NCBI RefSeq assembly: GCF_030369675.1
Contig: NZ_CP128477.1
Coordinates: forward strand, 3,924,501 to 3,988,500
Origin: Peteryoungia algae
Lineage (GTDB): Bacteria; Pseudomonadota; Alphaproteobacteria; Rhizobiales; Rhizobiaceae
Direction of reading: 5' to 3'
Length of the DNA stretch: 64,000 nucleotides
The notes under the pieces were generated by a model, which made no database searches, had not been told where the DNA came from, and worked only from the letters and a program-made list of their open reading frames with translations. The translations under genes were made by a program, and so were the position numbers. How positions within the stretch are numbered: the first letter of the stretch is position 1; every line of letters starts with the position of its first letter. Shown one piece after another: positions 61,237 to 64,000 of the stretch.

Positions 61237-62673
61237 TCACACGTTAAGCAGGAGGAATTCGCGTTCCCACGGGCTGATCACCTGCATGAAGGTCTCGAAC
61301 TCACCGCGCTTCACGCCGGCATAGAGCCCGACGAATTCGGCTCCGAACACGTCGTTGAAGTCAGGCTCGCCCTCGAGCAGGGCCACTGCCTCCAGAAGGC
61401 CGCGTGGCAGATCCACGGACCCTTCATTGGCAGATCCTTCTGCCGCAGCCGTCGGTTCGATTTCCTTGATGATGCCGAGATAACCGCAGGCGAGCGAGGC
61501 CGCGAGCGCGAGGTAGGGATTGGCGTCAGAGCTCGGCAGACGGTTTTCGACACGCCGTGCCGCTGCATCCGAAACCGGCACGCGGAAGGCCGTCGTGCGG
61601 TTGTCGTAACCCCAGGCATTGTTGACGGGGGCAGCCATGTCCGGGGTCAGACGGCGATAGGAGTTCACGTAAGGCGCCAGCATCACCAGCGAACTCGGCA
61701 CGTATTTCTGCATGCCGCCGATGAAGTGGAAGAACTCCGGCGAGGCTGATCCGTCGGGATTGGAGAAGATGTTCTTGCCCGACTTGGCGTCGACCACCGA
61801 CTGGTGAATGTGCATGGCAGAGCCCGGCTGTCCCTGCATGGGCTTGGCCATGAAGGTCGCGTAGATCCCGTGTTTCAGCGCCGCCTCGCGGATCGTGCGC
61901 TTGAACATGAAGACCTGATCGGCAAGCTCGATCGGATCGCCGTGGCGCAGGTTGATCTCGAGTTGTGCCGGGCCTTCCTCGTGGATCAGGGTATCGATCT
62001 CGAGCCCCTGCTTCTCCGAGAAGTGATAGATGTCGTCGATCAACTCGTCGAATTCGTTGATGGCGGCAATCGAATAGCCCTGGCCTCCGATGATCGAGCG
62101 GCCGGAACGGCCCTTCGGCGGACGCAGTGGGTAATCAGGGTCGTCGTTCATCGCGACGAGATAGAACTCGATTTCCGGCGCGACGACCGGCTTCCAGCCC
62201 TTTTCGTCATAGAGGCGCAGCACGTTTTTCAGAACGTTGCGCGGCGTATAGGAAACGTTTTTGCCATCGACATCGACGATATCGCAGATCACCTGTGCGG
62301 TCGGATCGGTCTCCCACGGCACGACGGAGAGCGTCGAAAGATCCGGCAGCAATTTAAGATCGCTGTCGCGCGGCTCGTAGCGGAAATTCTCCGTCTCATC
62401 GGGATATTCGCCCGAGATCGTATGACGATAGAGCGCCGAGGGCAGGGCCAGCGAGGTGTTCGAGGTGAACTTGGACGAAGGCATCATTTTGCCGCGCGGA
62501 ACGCCGGCAAGGTCGGGCGTGATGCATTCGATGTCTTCGATGCCGCGGGCCTGGAGCCAGGTCGCTGCTTCCTTCCAGTTCGAGACGCCACGCTTCGATC
62601 CGGGATCTGGCGGGACAGTCGCCTTTTTGGAAGCAGCGTTCTGGGGTCTCATCATGGATTTCTTCGCGGGCAT
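61237..62673 (-). CDS. puuA: Glutamine synthetase family protein, PuuA type
   Basis: 478 residues. The GS catalytic fold is clear: EIEFYLVA (metal-binding Glu, about 150), EEGPAQLEINLRHGDP, AMHIHQSVVD, and the NRLPSSDANPYLALAASLACGYLGI block. The N-terminal extension (AKKSMMRPQNAASKK) is basic and probably disordered. The pairing with a PuuB-type oxidase favours gamma-glutamylputrescine synthetase over glutamine synthesis. It heads the two-gene leftward unit and is divergent from the flavoprotein at 62795 across a 121-base gap. Confidence 0.82.
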   Translation of the reverse strand: MPAKKSMMRPQNAASKKATVPPDPGSKRGVSNWKEAATWLQARGIEDIECITPDLAGVPRGKMMPSSKFTSNTSLALPSALYRHTISGEYPDETENFRYEPRDSDLKLLPDLSTLSVVPWETDPTAQVICDIVDVDGKNVSYTPRNVLKNVLRLYDEKGWKPVVAPEIEFYLVAMNDDPDYPLRPPKGRSGRSIIGGQGYSIAAINEFDELIDDIYHFSEKQGLEIDTLIHEEGPAQLEINLRHGDPIELADQVFMFKRTIREAALKHGIYATFMAKPMQGQPGSAMHIHQSVVDAKSGKNIFSNPDGSASPEFFHFIGGMQKYVPSSLVMLAPYVNSYRRLTPDMAAPVNNAWGYDNRTTAFRVPVSDAAARRVENRLPSSDANPYLALAASLACGYLGIIKEIEPTAAAEGSANEGSVDLPRGLLEAVALLEGEPDFNDVFGAEFVGLYAGVKRGEFETFMQVISPWEREFLLLNV

Positions 62674-62794
62674 GTCTCACCGGTTGGCTGTTGATGCTCG
62701 CCATCATAGCCAGACTTTGGCCTTTGGCGAGGGGGACGCGTTGACTTTGATCATAAGTTTGTCGAGACAGACAGCGGATCCCCGGGAGAGCAGT

Positions 62795-63976
62795 ATGTCC
62801 AGGAAGTATGACGTCGCCATCATCGGAGCCGGTGCCGCCGGCATGATGGCGGCATTCACAGCCGGTCGGCGCGGCCGCTCTGTCGTCGTGCTCGACCATG
62901 CCAAGGCGCCTGGCGAAAAGATCCGTATCTCCGGCGGCGGGCGTTGCAACTTTACCAATATTCATGCCGGGCCGAAAAACTACCTCTCTGAGAATCCGCA
63001 TTTCGCCAAGTCGGCGCTCGCCCGCTACACACCGGCCGATTTCATCGCCATGGTCGACCGCCACAAGATCGCCTGGCACGAGAAGACCCTCGGCCAGCTC
63101 TTCTGCGACGATAGCGCCAGGGACATCATCCGCATGCTGCTCGAAGAAATGCGGGCGGTCCATGTCGAGCTGAAACTCTCCTGCGTGATCACCGAGGTTG
63201 AAAAGGGGGCGGATGGCTTCCGACTGGCGACGACCGAAGGTCCGATCCTCGCGACAAGCCTCGTGGTCGCCTGTGGCGGCAAGTCGATCCCGAAGATGGG
63301 CGCGACAGGATTTGCCTATCGCCTCGCTGAACAGTTCGGCTTGCCCGTCACCGAGACCCGGCCGGCGCTGGTGCCGCTGACCCTTGAACCCAATCTCTTG
63401 GGCGAACTGTCGGAACTCGCGGGCGTTGCCGTCGATGCCGATGTCAGCTGCGGCAAGACCCGCTTCAGGGAGGCGCTGCTCTTCACCCATCGTGGGCTTT
63501 CCGGCCCCTCGATCCTGCAAATCTCCAGCTTCTGGCGCGAGGGCGACGAGATCCTGCTCACGCTCCAGCCGGATGTGGATTTCCTGGAGACGTTGAAGGC
63601 GGCCAAGCGCGAGAATGGCCGCCAGCAGGTCCAGACGGTACTTTCCCAGCAACTCCCGAAGCGGCTTGCCCAATATCTGACTGATGCGGCCAAGCTGGAG
63701 CGGCCACTCGCCGACCTGCCCGACAAGGCGCTGTCATCGCTTGCTGAGCGTATCCGTCGCTGGCCCATCAAGCCTGCAGGTTCGGAGGGGTATCGAACGG
63801 CCGAAGTGACACTCGGTGGCGTAGACACCGCCGCGCTGGACGGCCGCACGATGCAGGCCAAGACAGTGCCGGGGCTCTACTTTATCGGCGAATGCGTCGA
63901 TGTGACCGGTTGGCTCGGCGGCTATAACTTTCAGTGGGCCTGGGCCTCCGGTCATGTCGTTGGCGAAAGCCTCTGA
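62795..63976 (+). CDS. HI0933/YhiN (BaiN) family flavoprotein
   Basis: 393 residues from the ATG at 62795 (GGGAGAG upstream); the long upstream frame overlaps the puuA-type gene and is not real. It carries the FAD loop YDVAIIGAGAAGMMAAFTAGRRG (4-26), GEKIRISGGGRCNFTN (about 41-56), a central domain with LFTHRGLSGPSILQIS and the closing GLYFIGECVDVTGWLGGYNFQWAWASG. These NAD(P)/FAD oxidoreductases are widespread; physiological substrate is not settled. A TTGACT at 62741 may be part of its promoter. Confidence 0.9.
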   Translation: MSRKYDVAIIGAGAAGMMAAFTAGRRGRSVVVLDHAKAPGEKIRISGGGRCNFTNIHAGPKNYLSENPHFAKSALARYTPADFIAMVDRHKIAWHEKTLGQLFCDDSARDIIRMLLEEMRAVHVELKLSCVITEVEKGADGFRLATTEGPILATSLVVACGGKSIPKMGATGFAYRLAEQFGLPVTETRPALVPLTLEPNLLGELSELAGVAVDADVSCGKTRFREALLFTHRGLSGPSILQISSFWREGDEILLTLQPDVDFLETLKAAKRENGRQQVQTVLSQQLPKRLAQYLTDAAKLERPLADLPDKALSSLAERIRRWPIKPAGSEGYRTAEVTLGGVDTAALDGRTMQAKTVPGLYFIGECVDVTGWLGGYNFQWAWASGHVVGESL

Positions 63977-64000
63977 AAAAGCTCCCGTTTCGGACAAGCT

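Noticed and set aside
59895..61247. A 450-codon plus-strand frame opposite the PuuB-type gene
   Set aside because: Shadow frame; the minus strand has a full FAD-dependent oxidase.
1..64000. CRISPR arrays, tRNA or rRNA genes, insertion sequences, prophage or attachment sites
   Set aside because: None seen: no regularly spaced repeats, no transposase or integrase frames and no cloverleaf-like sequence found by reading.

Overview
This is a contiguous piece of alphaproteobacterial chromosome, almost certainly from the family Rhizobiaceae (Rhizobium, Agrobacterium or Sinorhizobium type). The evidence is the gene order, which as I recall it follows the Sinorhizobium meliloti flagellar region almost gene for gene (cheD, cheT, fliF, visN, visR through flhA, fliR and flgJ), together with rhizobial hallmarks: VisN/VisR, Rem, MotE, MotC, CheT, FlaF/FlbT, tandem flagellin genes, an AglREFGAK alpha-glucoside operon and a zwf-pgl-edd operon. 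No tRNA, rRNA, CRISPR array, insertion sequence or prophage was seen.

Region 1 (1-40512) is the flagellar cluster. It starts inside cheD and continues with cheT and fliF, the master regulators visN-visR, a leftward block (motA, fliM, fliN, fliG, then flhB and a small conserved gene), flgF-fliI-orf, the ten-gene run flgB to fliP, four flagellin genes each with its own terminator and leader, a motor/hook-length operon (FliH-like, motB, motC, fliK, lytic transglycosylase), the activator gene rem, flgE-flgK-flgL-flaF-flbT-flgD-fliQ, and flhA-fliR followed by four small genes that I interpret as FliJ-like, FlgJ, FlgN-like and a second FliL-like protein. The regulatory order known in Sinorhizobium is VisNR, then rem, then the structural genes. 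Six operons carry the same promoter-like element (TCrCGCAAG, 10 bases, TA). The rem, flaD and flaC upstream regions carry TTAA-N7-TTAA boxes of the CtrA type. Three flagellin leaders share a two-hairpin structure with paired-base changes that hides the ribosome binding site, a plausible FlbT target.

Region 2 (40513-53800) holds housekeeping and accessory genes: a WecB/TagA/CpsF glycosyltransferase, folD, the aglR regulator divergent from aglEFGAK (binding protein, two permeases, alpha-glucosidase, ATPase), a PilZ-like protein, a decayed short-chain dehydrogenase remnant, and a membrane-anchored protein with an L,D-transpeptidase-like C-terminal domain (DUF2778/Tlde1 type).

Region 3 (53012-55319) is a small regulatory module: an ECF sigma factor overlapping an RskA-like anti-sigma factor, divergent from a secreted DUF4394 protein. 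The intergenic space holds two opposed promoters with the same TGCATCC and GCGTGTC elements, which suggests that the sigma factor drives both itself and the DUF4394 gene.

Region 4 (55496-64000) is central carbon and amine metabolism: zwf, pgl and edd (the oxidative Entner-Doudoroff entry), a PuuA-type glutamine synthetase homologue with a PuuB-type oxidase, and a HI0933/YhiN-type flavoprotein.
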